The notes: generated by a model not told the origin, from the letters alone. A stretch of 64,000 nucleotides of DNA from Beta vulgaris subsp. vulgaris (GCF_026745355.1 NC_079203.1:38660492-38724491); one strand, 5' to 3'. Shown: positions 10,910 through 23,370, numbered from the stretch's first letter. Numbers and translations: made by a program.

Positions 10910-13760
10910 ATGGATCGAAGTTGGATGTATGAAAAGCGGAATACGTTGGAGTTCGTAGAAGGTGTGAATGAGTTTTGTAAACGTGCTGTAGAACATCAAC
11001 AACTTACTTGCGAGGCTGAGTTGTGGAGGCAGGAGAAATTCGGTCCACCTAGTTTTGATTCTGGATCGTCTTCTAGTACACAATCCTCCTCGGTGTCCTC
11101 TAGTTTTAACAGGGGTGATGATTGGTGGTGCACGATGCATAAGAAAGATCCTGTTACTAACAGAGATTCATTCCAGCTGAGGAAACAAATAAAGCAGCTG
11201 ACAAATACGTATGTATATCATTATAATTAACATTTAGTTTGACATGAATATTTTTTCATTTATTAACTACATTATTACTGTTAACTTGCCTTTTGGGCAG
11301 TTGGAGTACAAGGAGAAGCAAGCCAAGGGTGAGTTCATTCCGGTTCGTAACAGAGACGCCCTTTTTATGGCTCTTGGAGAGAAGCCAGATCATTCGGGTC
11401 GCTGTTATGGTTTTGGGGGTGTTAATCTTGGCTATACCAAGGCTTTTGGGCACGTACCTCGTATGCACTATAGGAGATCGATGAAGGAACAAGAGGAGGC
11501 ACTCATACAGAAAATGAGTGAAAGGTGGAGGGAGGACATTGCCACATATATGCAGAATGTGATGATTTCACCTACACATCCATCTACCGGGCCATCTCCT
11601 TCACCATCTGGTGGGCCATCTCCTTCACATGTACATCCACCTACTCAGCCACCTACTCAGTCACCTGGGCTGTATCATTTTTTCCCTTCACCATTTGCTG
11701 TGCCATGTCCTACACAGCCGACTCAGCCTCCTATTCCACCATCTGCTTCACCATTTGTTGGGCCATATCCTGGGCCATATCCTGGGCCACCTCTTGGGCC
11801 ATCTCCTGGGCCATCTCCAGGTCCATATCTTGGGCCATCTCCTGAGGTAGCTGCTTCACAGCCCACTCAGCTACGTACTCCATTATCTGGATTTTCCGAC
11901 ACTCATTCTCCTCAGCTGAAGGTACATATAATTATTATATATACATGTGCGTTATACAAAAAATTATCTGGTATACATGTCCTTTATACAAATAATTATC
12001 ATATTTACATGTGTGTTTTATTCAAATAATATCAATATTACGTGTTGCTGTTAGGACGAGGTTCCATGTCGATTATATTTAGTAGATCCAACTAGTAGAG
12101 AGACTTGTCTAGTGGCAGATGCATATTCTTATGCTTTTGATGAGACCACTACAGTTCATGGGTCTAGAATGATGAATGATCACCTGAAAGTGAAAATTCA
12201 TCGAATTATAGAGAAATATGGTCATTTGCCACTACCTTTCCCGTCCCTGCATATGAGATCGACACTACAGCTACTGCTTTGGGTACTTGGGTGCAATGGC
12301 CAAAAAATTTAGCACAAAGTTAAGTGATGAGGTAATTGTTCATATAGGCCTCCATTTTTGTAAAAATAATAGCTTCAATTTAAAATTTTCATAATCTTAT
12401 GCGCGTTTGGAAAATAATTATTAGGTTACACCGACACCTAAAAAAACAAAAAGGATTTCGGGGGGGAGGCTGTTACATCTTCTACCCAGTTGCATTCAGC
12501 CGGTTCGGCTTCTCAATTTAGTCCAGTTATCGATGATCGATCGTTCTTAGACTCCCTTACTGAGGACTGCAGGGAGTTAGCAGATACGCTTGCCCTTGCC
12601 ATCGCAGACGATGATGTTGTTGGTGTTACCTTGCCGAGATCCTTGTTCCATTATTCGAGAGATGATGGCACCGCTTTTCTGACCAAGGAGGATATTGGTC
12701 AGTTTTTGAGAGGAGAAATGATTAATATTTCTATTATCCAAGTGTACATGAGGTAACAATAATCAAAGTTATGATTTTTTTTAACATTTATTTATATGGT
12801 AGTTGTATTTTTCACATATAGTTTACTTTTGCCAATTTTTAGGGGTACGCAGTCGGACTTGGATGGATTTGGGGATGCTATTGGACGTGTTTGTTGGATG
12901 TGTCCGCAAAGCACCGTTATGGAGTCGCATTCATCATCGGAGGAGGTAACACAGTACATTGTGCATGCTATGGTTGGATGCGCGATGTAGATGCTAGTAT
13001 CATGTTCGCGCAATCTTTCAAGAGTAATATTCTTTCTTAATATCTACAAATATTTATTGTTGCATGATATGTGATTTTTTAAGTAATTATTGTTTTTAAT
13101 CTTGCAATAGCCAACATTGGATGCTCCTTGTCATATGTCCCTTGCCCGGGATAGTTTATACCTTCGATTCTGCCAGCTTTCACAAACAGCGGAAGTTAAA
13201 GCTTAAATTGCCTATGATAGCGTAAGTTGATATATGTTTGATATACTTTAAATGAATTGAGATGTTAACATTCCACAATTAAGAACTAAATCAAACAATG
13301 TTGTGTTATCTAGTGCTTTTAGGAGGTTTCGGATGAGCGGCCACAAAGTTCGTCGAGAGAAGCTTTTGTGGAAATATGTTGAGGTATGTATTGATCGAAT
13401 TGCTTGATTCAATTTAAAGCTTACTTTATTCTCATTATACGGTAAATTTTCTCATTTTCTTATAACTTTTGATAAAGTGCCCGCAACAACAAGGAGGCAC
13501 GAGTGCGGTTATTTTGTGATGTGGTACATTTTTTACGTACTCGCTTCATATTTTGGTTCGCTGGATATGGACAAAGTAAGTTCATATAATTATTCATTTC
13601 ATATTTAATATATTTTAACTATTTGATGCTAACTTTGGTAAATTATTTTCAGGTTGCTCAAACCTTTACCAAAGATCCTTATACGGAGGATCAAATCAAT
13701 GAGGTGAAGAATAAGTGGGCAAGATACTTTGTTGATGAGTGCGTGCATTGCGTAGGTTAG
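10910..13760 (+). pseudogene. CACTA gene: Transpos_assoc-like N-term, Ulp1-like C-term
   Basis: The gene starts at ATG 10910 with MDRSWMYEKRN, the opening of the plant transposase-associated domain. A second exon (from 11301) has the GRCYGFGGVNLG stretch seen in plant En/Spm accessory proteins. A proline-rich tail follows at about 11565-11925, with repeated GPYPGP/GPSPGP units. The segment at about 12055-12320 reads as a conserved plant transposon domain (CRLYLVDP ... LGTWVQWPKNL). The exons from about 12480 end in a Ulp1/C48 cysteine-protease fold. The His codon lies in HWMLLV (13115-13117), the Asp in YTFDSA (13166-13168), a QQQGGT stretch at 13484-13501, and the Cys at 13504-13506. Frameshifts break the frame near 12243, near 12325 and directly before the catalytic Cys (about 13500). 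The last exon ends in TAG 13758-13760. The gene cannot make a whole product as it stands. Confidence 0.78.
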
Positions 13761-13857
13761 TTAGTTTATGTTAATATTCTTTTTTTTATTCTAACTTTAG
13801 ACAAACATATACATTATTGCAACTTTGTACCAACCAACTTTGTAGTGATGGATTTCA

Positions 13858-13993
<136 letters not shown>

Positions 13994-14336
13994 GATTGCG
14001 CTAAATATTTTTGTTAGATTATTATGGAATTGTATTTATGATGTTGGTTGGGTTGAATATAATGTTGGTTGTTGGCTTGAATATTGGATGATGTATGTTA
14101 GAGATCATGGTGGTTGTTTGATGGATTTTGGATTTGCTTGGATGGTGGATCTCGGAGATGTTACTGGTTGTTGTACAGGTTAATTAAGTCCCTATTATAG
14201 GTTTATCCAATTTACAAACGGAGCTCTGCCGAAATTTATGCAGAAAATTTATTAGCATATTGCTGCATAGCTTCATCAAGGTTGCATATATAGCTTCCTC
14301 ATCATTAATATATAACAAAAAAAAAATTTAAAAAAA

Positions 14337-14640
14337 GGTAATATTGCTGCGGTCCTGGCCCAGAACCGCAACAATATTACTTTTTTGTACAAAAAAAAAG
14401 TAATATTGCTGCGGTTTCTGGCCCAGAACCGCAGCAATATTACCTGTCAGCAACCTTAGATTTCACCAAAAATTATAATATTGCTGCGGTTTGGCCTAAA
14501 AAACCACAGCAATATTGGTATATATTGCTGCGGTTTAAAACCGCAGCAATATTATTAATACCTATTGTTGCGCCCTTAATTGCTGCGCGCCCAAAACCGC
14601 AGCAATAGGGCACTTTTTAACCGCAACAAGTAGCATTTAT
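14337..14640. repeat. CACTA right subterminal hairpin array
   Basis: Five hairpin units (from about 14340, 14402, 14477, 14521 and 14579) repeat the left array's ATATTGCTGCGGTTT ... AAACCGCAGCAATAT pattern, with centres such as CTGGCCCAG. The palindrome symmetry is better kept here than in the coding part of the element. Confidence 0.85.
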
Positions 14641-14773
14641 TCTACTAGTGAAAGGGTCCTCGAAATTGAAAATCATAATTTCCTAGCACACTATACTTGC
14701 ATATTTTGGTGATTTTTTTTTATTTTGTTTATATAATAGTAGTCTATTTTTCAACATATCGCAAAGGGCTTCT

Positions 14774-15489
14774 TGAAGGATTTTGTCCTTGATCAAGTGT
14801 AATCAACTAAATAATATTAGGATAAATTATGGAGATAATATATTCAATAATATATTAGGTGATCACAACGTTTTGCTAGAAGCTAATTGTGATTCGTTGG
14901 ACTAATATGATTGGGCCAACTACTAGTATTATTGAGTCCTATGAGGTCACACAAGTAATGACACTTGGATATTACCCAAATTCATTTGTGATATGGGTTG
15001 GGCGGTTTTATGATGGGTGGGAAGAGTTGTAACTCATGAGTTTATTAGGCTCATAATGTATGACATTATGAGGCAAAATAAAACCTCATGAAACACCTCT
15101 TTTATAACCACCTTATATAATGATATAGGGGTTACAAAGGTGTACATACTTTTTACAACTTCTAGATTGAAAAAAATATGATTTTTCCCTTAGTCTTTTC
15201 ACACCCATTTCGGCCCTTATCTCTAAAAGTAAGAGAGTGTTTTTTCTCAACTTCCGTACTAGCATACGTGGTGATCCAAGTGTTGTTCGTGGACCAATAC
15301 TAGAGGAACGGCTTTTGACGTTCTAAAAGGATCTCCACTAGAAGGTTGTGGTGTGCAAAGGAATTCACGTATCAAGAGGTATATTTCTATACTAATGTTT
15401 GATCCATACTAGTTTATGCAATGATCTTGGGATAGATGTTCAAGTATATGATACTTGATTTTTCCGCATTATGCATCTAAGTTCCTACA
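14774..15489. mobile_element. Solo LTR with 5-bp TSD
   Basis: The segment begins TGAAGGATTTTG and ends AGTTCCTACA, giving TG...CA borders with a short imperfect inverted repeat. It is flanked by CTTCT at 14769-14773 and 15490-15494. A TATA-like CCTTATATAATG lies near 15112, and the end carries a TTTTTCCGCATTATGC motif like copia LTR ends. No internal retrotransposon sequence follows, so one LTR remains after recombination. The superfamily (copia) is inferred. Confidence 0.85.
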
Positions 15490-15494
15490 CTTCT

Positions 15495-16367
15495 ATATTG
15501 TTCAGGTCGGGGTTTGGTGTTTCATCGGATGCCATGAAAAAGAAAGCAAGGCGTCAAAAGAAATGGTAGTGAATGGCAATGGGAGAAGCTAGCAGGAATT
15601 ATAGATCGCCTTTGACATTACAAAAATAGAGAAAGAAAGAATATGTGTACTTCTACCAGTGCAATGAAATGACAAAGCATGTAATGTAAGTGTCCAAAAT
15701 GTGAGTTCGGATCCTCTAGACTTCTAATAAAATTTTATAAGGTTGAGTTGCATTTGAACCATACATTTTAAAATCAATGCTTATATATTATATTAGTGAG
15801 AAGGGAAAATAAGGAGGTTGATTTTGATGAGAAAAAATAGGAGAAGTATATATGAGTTATTCAATGGTTGATATTGTTCAATTTCTATGTTGTAAAGTTT
15901 ACGTAGAGTTTTTTAAGAAACTTTAGAAAATTCAAACATCCAAAAAACCTGTAAATGTTCTCTATGCATATAAGAGAACTTCCATTTTAATCAAAAGATT
16001 ATTTAGCTAGATCAAAAGAAAATTTGTATTTATATAATGAGACTCAACTCTAACCTATTTATCTCGAAAATAAAGATTTCATTATTTTTCCAATTATTTT
16101 TCTCTCTTCATTGTTAAATTAATTGTATAATATTTTTTTAGGTGCAAAACACCCCTAGACATTTCAACATTATTTTGAGCCTTATAAGATGCTCAAAAGA
16201 GTTTAGGCAATAATTAGTTTCGTGGGGTATTGTCTTAGCACATGTAGAGTTCATATTTCCAACTCTTCCTAAAAGATGAGGAAGTTGGAACAATGGTGGT
16301 GTTTTGAGGAGAAGGTGTTCTCATGTTTTACTACATGAAATAATAATTGTATTCCAATTGTCGAGAC
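15495..16367. other. Intergenic, nothing recognised
   Basis: No gene or element boundary could be supported between the solo LTR and the next MULE. Confidence 0.5.
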
Positions 16368-16376
16368 AAATAAAAA

Positions 16377-17337
16377 GAGAAGGTATTGTGTTAGACCGTC
16401 CGACCATAATCTTTGGTCGGACGACTTTCAGTTGGTTTCAATTTTTTTCAGTTGGTTTTAAAAAAAAATCAGTTGGTAGCACTTTTTGTTCAGTTGGTTC
16501 CAATTTTTTTCAGTTGGTTTCAATTTTTGTCAACTGAAAACATCAAAAAATCAAAGAAAACAAAAATCAAAAATACCAAATGAAAGGTAGAAATGTCTAA
16601 ATAAAAGAAAAACAACATCAAATAAAGGATAAACACCAACCAACTGAAAGAATAGACCAATGAACTGAAATAATAAATCAATTAACTGAAATCATAAAAA
16701 ACAAGTAAAAAAACATCAACTGAAATAAAAGAGACATCAATTGAAACATTATAAGCATTAACTGAAAAAAAAAAGAACTAAACCAATTCATCACCATTTA
16801 CGATCATCATCACCAATTTATCGTCATCAATCTCATTATCATATGGATTAAATCTCTTCTTAATATCTGCAACGTTTTGCGAACCTTTCACTTCTCTTTC
16901 TCTTCCTCTGTTCTTCAATCTCAATCTGGTTCGTTGAATTCGCCAATTCCTTCAAGATGTACGGATTCGAAACAATGACCTTCAACATCCATGGTGGATA
17001 CTTGGAAGCCATTATTAGAGGCTACAGATCTAGATGTCCCATTTTGGCGAGTAGTTGTGTTGGACGCGAACACTTGGACTACAAGGTTCCCAAAATCTGA
17101 CAGTTGATCAACTGAGAAATTTGCGTCAGTTTATGGTGTTATGGTGTTCCATTTATTTTAGGAACTGAGTTGGGGTTATGATGTTTATGGCAGAGCAAAA
17201 GTATAAACGAATAAGTGGAATTATGTAAATAAAAAATGCATAAGCTGAAATCATATTTTTTAAGGATTTGTACAGTACTGGGCTCAGCCCGTCTGACAAT
17301 ATGCATTGGGTCAGACGGTCTGACCCAATACTTTCAC
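16377..17337. mobile_element. Pack-MULE carrying a V-ATPase subunit d exon
   Basis: The inverted repeats (GAGAAGGTATTGTGTTAGAC, and GTGAAAGTATTGGGTCAGAC from the right end) are followed inward by a GACCGTCYGACC motif. Perfect 9-bp flanks AAATAAAAA lie at 16368-16376 and 17338-17346, as expected for a Mutator-like element. Left of centre is a run of TTCAGTTGGTTTCAATTTTT direct repeats (about 16428-16530), followed by AACTGAAA words in the opposite sense (16530-16770), so this half folds back. The right half holds a captured host exon, listed separately. Confidence 0.87.
16957..17100 (+). pseudogene. Captured V-type ATPase subunit d first exon
   Basis: The frame opens MYGFETMTFNIHGGYLEAII and continues RGYRS. 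This matches the start of plant V-ATPase subunit d, a stalk subunit joining the V1 and V0 sectors at the vacuolar membrane, recalled as MYGFEALTFNIHGGYLEAIV. After residue 25 the likeness stops and the frame runs through unrelated residues to TGA 17098-17100 (47 aa). A CT-rich leader at about 16870-16956 looks like the donor's own 5' UTR. So the capture took the leader and part of exon 1 only. It cannot make a working subunit; whether it is transcribed is unknown. Confidence 0.8.
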
Positions 17338-17511
17338 AAATAAAAATTATGCGTTGACAAATATATTTAGAAATGCGTTAATAATTTAGAAATAGAAGAA
17401 ATATATAAAGTAAAACCATATTCATTTTAAATTTCCAATTTAACCAAACTTATCAATTAAGTCATTTTTTGTTTCCAAATTATTCTAAAATCTTCTAACT
17501 TTTTTTACATA

Positions 17512-18530
17512 TCTATACTATTATCTAAAGCAGAAGACAAAAGCTGACGTGTCAAGCTCACATTAACCGAGCAATTCTAGAGCTCCTCACAATTAAACTC
17601 TCAATAAGAGTGTCCACGTGGCATTTTGAAATATAATGGCCGAAATTTTAATGAAAAATGCAAAGGAAATCGAAATTTTAAGTTGATTGATTTTTTTAAG
17701 TTAGGCAAGTAATTTCATGATATCATATGAGATTTCCGGAAATCAAGGATATTCCATTTGTATATTAATGTGATTGATGTTAATTATGGGTATAATTACG
17801 TAATTCAAAATTCAAATTAATATTAGTTTGGCCGAAAATTTTAATTGTCATATTGGGCATTTACGAAAATTTTACTAACCAACTAAATACGGGAAGTAAT
17901 TTAAATTATCAATCAATCTTAATTATTGCCTCCCTTAATGGTAATTGTCAATCAATAAGTTAATTTAAATTGATACTATCCGAAATTATGTTACCAATCA
18001 ATCAATAGTTATTCTGATTGTCAATCAACCATAATTTTGGATTACGTGATTTTAGGGATTGATTCATTCCACATGGAAACAAGCAATTACAATCTTCAAT
18101 CATGTGCAAGTTGATCACCTAGAGATTGATTCAATCAAGCTTTAATGTGGAAATTTGTGATTTAATGATATTTTATTAATTTTTTTAAAAAAAAAACGAG
18201 TAAAATACAACCTTTATTTTGCACTATAAATACCCTAATCATATTTGCATTGCACTACAACACCAAAATTCATAAACCCTAAACACGTTTTCATACATCA
18301 TTTGAGAAAAAAAAAATTATGTCAAGCATCATTCACAGTTTGCAACAACATCCAATTTTATGTAGAAGGTGAATTCGTTGCAACATCAAATGGGAATATC
18401 AATTCGTTATTCATGGCTTGCGTGAATGAAATAGTGTATCATATCTCACGTGGTTGTTTAACATTTTTGCATGGGATTGTATTAGAGTTTTTTGTAACAA
18501 TGTTTAACATTATTTTCGGTTACATGTAAA
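17512..18530 (+). mobile_element. Helitron-like 5' region, copy 1
   Basis: The segment begins A|TCTATACTATTATCTAAAGC, a Helitron-type 5' end. A TATA box CACTATAAATACCC (about 18221-18234) and a leader follow. A conserved stretch at 18242-18510 recurs at 19590-19865. A frame there begins MSSIIHSLQQHPI but stops after 17 residues. No 3' hairpin with CTRR closes this copy, so it is a 5' piece of a larger or disrupted Helitron. Confidence 0.6.
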
Positions 18531-19101
18531 AGAATGTTGGTAATAATCTCAGTAGAGAGGTAGAATAATATGTTAGTTTTTTTCGATTCTTTAAACTCCA
18601 TGACTTAACCTTTTTAGTTTTGTCTATATGCCTTAATTATTTCTAACTAGAATTTTAAGTGAAGTATTAAAAACGAATAGAATTATCAACTTAAATTTGT
18701 CTCGGGCAAAAAAATTTATGAAGTTCCCACAAATTTACATGACCAAATTGACTATGCTTGATGTTTGATTTATGTGTTTCCTAAGATCTTTGATTCCACT
18801 GTATTTAATGGAAGTAAAAAATGGATATAAAACTTACGTACACGATATTGGTTTGTTTTTACTTCTATCACCATTCCACAGAATTTCTAATCTCCCTAGC
18901 TCTTTTAATTTGAAAGACAATGACATCAGGAACTGCAATACGTAACTACTGAAGGATCCATATAACTTAGATCGTGATTTTAGCTTAATATTGATTATAA
19001 TAGAAAAATATAACCACGTCATTAATTATGCCATACAATAGTGACATGATACACTCTCTAATTACCGTCATGAGAGTCATGTCAGCTAATCAATATATAT
19101 A

Positions 19102-19875
19102 TCATTATCTAAAGCAAAATCCTAAATCCTACGTGTCAAGCTCACAATCACCGAGCAATTCTAGAGCACTTGGGGAGTAAAACGTTCATCTAGGCTATCC
19201 ACGTAGGATTGCCTATGTGGCATCCGAAATTTTTAAAATTTTAGGAAATTTTAAAATATTAATTAGGGGTGATTTGAGGTAATTATTGATGATTGGCGTA
19301 AATTGTTGAATAAAAAAGGCAAGGTCGGATTTTAAAATCTCCAATTATGTTACCAATTTGGCCGAAAATTTTGGAGATTCACTCCATATGGAAACAAGCA
19401 ATTACAATCTTCAATCATGTGCAAGTTGATCACCTAAATCAAAATCATTCCTAATTTGAATGACGTGATTTTAGGGATTGATTCAATCAAGATTTAATAT
19501 GGAAATTCGTAATTTATGATATTTATTAATTTTTTTTAAAAAAAATTGTGTTTAGGAAGACAACCTTTATTTTGCACTATAAATACCCTAATCATATTTG
19601 CATTGCACTACAACATCAAAATTCATAAACCCCAAACACGTTTTCATACATCATTTGAAGGAAAAAATTATGTCAAGCATCATTCACGGTTTGCAACAAC
19701 ATCCAATTTTCTGTAGAAGGTGAATTCGTCGCAACATCAAATGTGAATATCAATTCGTTATTCATGGCTTGCGTGAATGAAATAGTGTATCATATCTCAC
19801 ATGATTGCTTAACATTTTTGCATCGGATTGCATTAGAGTTTTTTATAACAATGTTTAACATTATTTGTCATCTTT
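19102..19875 (+). repeat. Helitron-like 5' region, copy 2
   Basis: A shortened direct copy of 17512-18530. It shares the CTAAAGC start, the GTGTCAAGCTCAC and CCGAGCAATTCTAGAGC blocks, the CACTATAAATACCC promoter-like block (about 19577) and the leader after it. Several hundred bases in the middle are missing relative to copy 1. Confidence 0.7.
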
Positions 19876-19931
19876 ATTTTTGTCGTGATTGTATCACAAT
19901 TTGTCATTAGTTTCATTAATTTCTTCTATAT

Positions 19932-19937
<6 letters not shown>

Positions 19938-19995
<58 letters not shown>

Positions 19996-20021
19996 ATATA
20001 TAATATATATATATATATATA
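19938..20021. repeat. (TA)n microsatellite
   Basis: A TA run of about 80 bp broken once by TATTATATATAA, sitting just after the second Helitron-like copy. Confidence 0.95.
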
Positions 20022-20459
20022 TTATGATTAAAGAAAATTACTTCAATTGATTTTTTTGAGTTACGTGGCCGAATATAGTGAAACATATCGAGACACAATA
20101 CAAATCGGTAAATCTCAGTTACACACATATGGTCCACTATGATTACCATATGATCCGAATGTCAAAAAAAAAAGCTTATGATCAAACCAACCAAAATGCT
20201 TCTTAAATTATGATCACAAATACGTGATCATCTCCAAGCATTTACTATGGAGATGATTATAAGAATATCAAAAATTTAGAGTTTGCAATTTATACAATTT
20301 TTTTTGTGCGACTACCTGTCCAATTTTGCATTTCCAAAAGTGCAAATTAGATTGTATTCTCTGAAGGATTAATTGATCTTTCCTCTTTGCTTGGTTGATA
20401 AAGTTACAAAAATTCTACGAAAAGTACATTTGAATGACAAATATTTTAGGTCTCACCCT

Positions 20460-20890
20460 TCAAAAAAGGTAACAAAAGGAGATTTCCGGAAATCAAGCAT
20501 ATCAAGCATATCCCATATATATATTAATGTGATTGACGTTAATTATGGTTACAATTACGCAATTAAAATCCCAAATTCATATACTTTTGGCCGAAATTTA
20601 TAATTCTCATATTGGTTACGTTTCGAAATTTTAAATTCCCAAAAAAAATGGTAATCAAATTTAAATTATCAATTAATCTTAATTATTGCCAATGTTAATG
20701 GTAATTGCCAATCAATCACTTAATTTAAATTGGTAGTATCCGAAATTCTTAACATTCACCTACATCATGTGCAAGTTGATCACCTAAATCAAAATCATTC
20801 CTAAATTGAATTACGTGATTTTAGGGGATTGATTCAATCAAGCTTTAATATGGAAATTATCAATTAATGATATTTTACAATTACGCAATC
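20460..20890 (+). repeat. Helitron-like 5' region, copy 3 (partial)
   Basis: A third diverged copy of the middle of copy 1 (about 17726-18170). It shares GAGATTTCCGGAAATCAAG, TTAATTATTGCC and CATGTGCAAGTTGATCACCT. Both the 5' start and the promoter-leader block are missing. Confidence 0.6.
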
Positions 20891-21176
20891 AATCTAGGAC
20901 AATAATCACGTGATTAATATCGTATAAATATCAAACTTTGCATAAATTAGGGAAGTAATTCAAGCAAGTTTTCAATTTCACAATCAAAAAGACCCGTGAA
21001 TATTAAGTATAAATACACGTTTTATGTGGTGTTATCCTCCATCGAATTTATCATTATTTTTCCTCCATACATTATAATGAGTATAAAGTTCAATTGAGTT
21101 CAAGATAATTTAAGTGAGAAAATTGCACCTTAATTACGATTCAAACCATAACCATTATTATGTGTCATATGATATA

Positions 21177-21369
21177 CTCCCTCCAGTCTTTATTAGTTTA
21201 GTCATTTCTTTTGCACAAAGTTTTAGAAGAAACAATGTTGTAGGACATAGAAAGAAAGATAAACTATTATTTTATGTTAAAGTTGGATGTATGTGTGATG
21301 GAAAGTAAGTGGACCCATTCCAAAAATAGAAACAAAAGAAATGGGTAAACTACTAAGGGACGGAAATAG
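21177..21369. mobile_element. Stowaway MITE
   Basis: The ends CTCCCTCCAGTCTTTATTAG and, from the other strand, CTATTTCCGTCCCTTAGTAG are flanked by TA on both sides (21175-21176 and 21370-21371). This is the Tc1/mariner-type target duplication. It is related to the decayed copy at 4644-4842. Confidence 0.8.
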
Positions 21370-21371
21370 TA

Positions 21372-23210
21372 TATTATCAATCACGAAAATCATGAAAAAT
21401 ATCATGAAATAAGATGTCCATAGAATTTTCACTTCAAGAGTTGATATTTGGAAAGAGAAAACACTTTCTTAGTATATCTATCTAATACTATAAAACAAAA
21501 TCACTTAGTTACGTGCAAATTTGTTAAGTATTTTCAAATATGTTCACTACATGACGAACTCAAGGTATTGCAAATCTAATGTTTCAAATGATAAGTAAAC
21601 GTTCAAATTTGTGAAGCATTTCTATTGTTTGTTTGTGACAACATGATTTCAAGGATATGCTGAGAGAAATTACAACTATATACGACAACATTTAGTTTAG
21701 TACAGTGTATCTCAAAAAAATCTGCGAACTATAGTCATTACCCACAAATTTCAATCGGATTTTAGTAAACCTCAATTTTGTCAAGTATATTATAAAATTA
21801 CAATTAGTATAATTGGGTGCATCTGATGTATAATAAATTATTATTAGTAGAAAAATTTACTTTAAGTCAAAATGGGTCACTTTTAAGTAAATATAGGTCA
21901 CTTTTAGGTTAATATTGGTATTTAAAGTCAATAAGTAATTTTCACATAAGTATTATATCCGGTGAATTGATGACTATTGAAACATATTGGACAAGCTATA
22001 AAATTATAGGTAAATGCTATAAAATTATATGATTAAAATTAGTTATTTCAAAAATATCTTTAAGTCTTTTCAAAACATGGGGTGAATATTAAATGTTGAA
22101 CAAAACGTGAGGGTTAATATAGTTTAACTAAAACTTATGGGTCTACATTGCACAATTGGTTATCAAAGTGAGAGAATTCAACTTGCCGCATAAAGATGAT
22201 CATGTATTTTGTTTGGTGGAAGTTACAACTAGGACAAACAAAGCACATGGAAAAAATATTCAATATATGATTCATTATCTTATAGTTTATCAACTTTTGA
22301 CAGAATCACGAAATATACGTATGTATTTAATATTGTTAGAATATAAATTATTCACGGGTTCAAGAGCTGCATGAATAGCTGAAGACATTTCTGTTTATTT
22401 GCTTTGATTGTTTAATTTTGTGTAAGTTTTTTTTTTATTGTTTTGATGGATGAAATGAGAATGATATGAGATATATAGAGGTGGCAAAGAAATAAGGCAA
22501 TAACAAGTAGAGGAGAATATAACACATGAAAGTTGATTAGAAGCTATACTGATGAGGTATCATTTTATTGATATTTAATATCAATTCTACAGTTTAAAGT
22601 TTTGATGTGTTTACTATAATGGTGATTAAACTGAGAGAAGATTTGAAGAGAGAGAATGAACGAGAAAGAAAATAGTAAAGAAGATTATAATCACCATTAA
22701 TTCCAAACTATCCTGGAACGTTATATGCTTTTAGCCCATGTCAAACAAATTCTCATTTTTTTATGTTTTAGGGTCAAGGAAAGTTAGTTAGTGTTGTGAA
22801 TCAACAATGCATAATGAAAGAGCTTGGGAAGTTACATATATATTGTCATTGATTGCCACAGCTTATATAGTACTCCATCAGTAGGAGTCGTATACAACAA
22901 AGGATATAGTTTTCCATAAAAAAAAAAGCAAAGGATATAGTTTACAAAAGGATGAAAGTCAACTATGAGAAGATAAACTAAGAAGATATCTATGCTAAGA
23001 TATCTAACTAATCTACTGAACAAGATCAGTACATCTATTATTAAGCTACAAATAACAATATGATAATGTTTGACATTTGGCTAAGACGTTGGGCTTTACT
23101 CATGTGGTGTTGTAAGGAGATGCACTTGATGTCTGCAACTCTATTTGTAAGGAGTTGGATGGTGCTTCCCCTATTTTCCTAATTTTGTGATGAAAATTAG
23201 ATCTGATATT
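21372..23210. other. AT-rich stretch, nothing recognised
   Basis: No domain was recognised. The longest frame (22156-22374) resembles nothing known to me. It probably belongs to the surrounding Helitron nest, but no boundary can be drawn. Confidence 0.45.
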
Positions 23211-23214
23211 TTAA

Positions 23215-23370
23215 TCAGCATGTATCTCTCTAGACCAGTTTTCATTGAGGGTGGTTCTATGTAGTCGTTTCTAGAGTAACAAATAGACGGGGCCTCATCA
23301 TTTTAGAACATATAATATCACAATTAATGTTGTAAATAAGGAAGTGTTCCAAAACTTATGATTTAGTTTT
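23215..23370 (+). pseudogene. Helitron helicase C-terminal remnant 1
   Basis: Read across frameshifts, this stretch resembles the last part of the Pif1-like helicase domain of a Helitron RepHel protein: SMYLSRPVF, then a damaged VSRV block, NRRG and KEVFQN. The block corresponds to helicase motif VI and the tail after it. Stops and shifts break it, and the upstream helicase motifs are missing. The better preserved relative at 30481-30846 supports the reading. Confidence 0.55.

Noticed and set aside
11525..11850. Overlapping frames rich in histidine/serine or tryptophan/isoleucine beside the proline-rich stretch
   Set aside because: They are shifted readings of the GPYPGP-type repeat DNA of the CACTA gene.
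18245..18529. A 94-residue frame repeated at 19.6 kb as a conserved gene
   Set aside because: The second copy does not keep the same frame, so the similarity is of DNA, fitting a duplicated Helitron leader.
19041..19090. Helitron 3' end made of TGACATGA...TCATGTCA and GCTAAT
   Set aside because: The stem has a 28-base loop and does not resemble the short-loop GC-rich hairpins of the other Helitrons here.
22156..22374. A 72-residue frame as a host gene
   Set aside because: No recognisable motif, no neighbouring exon in frame, and it lies within decayed repeats.
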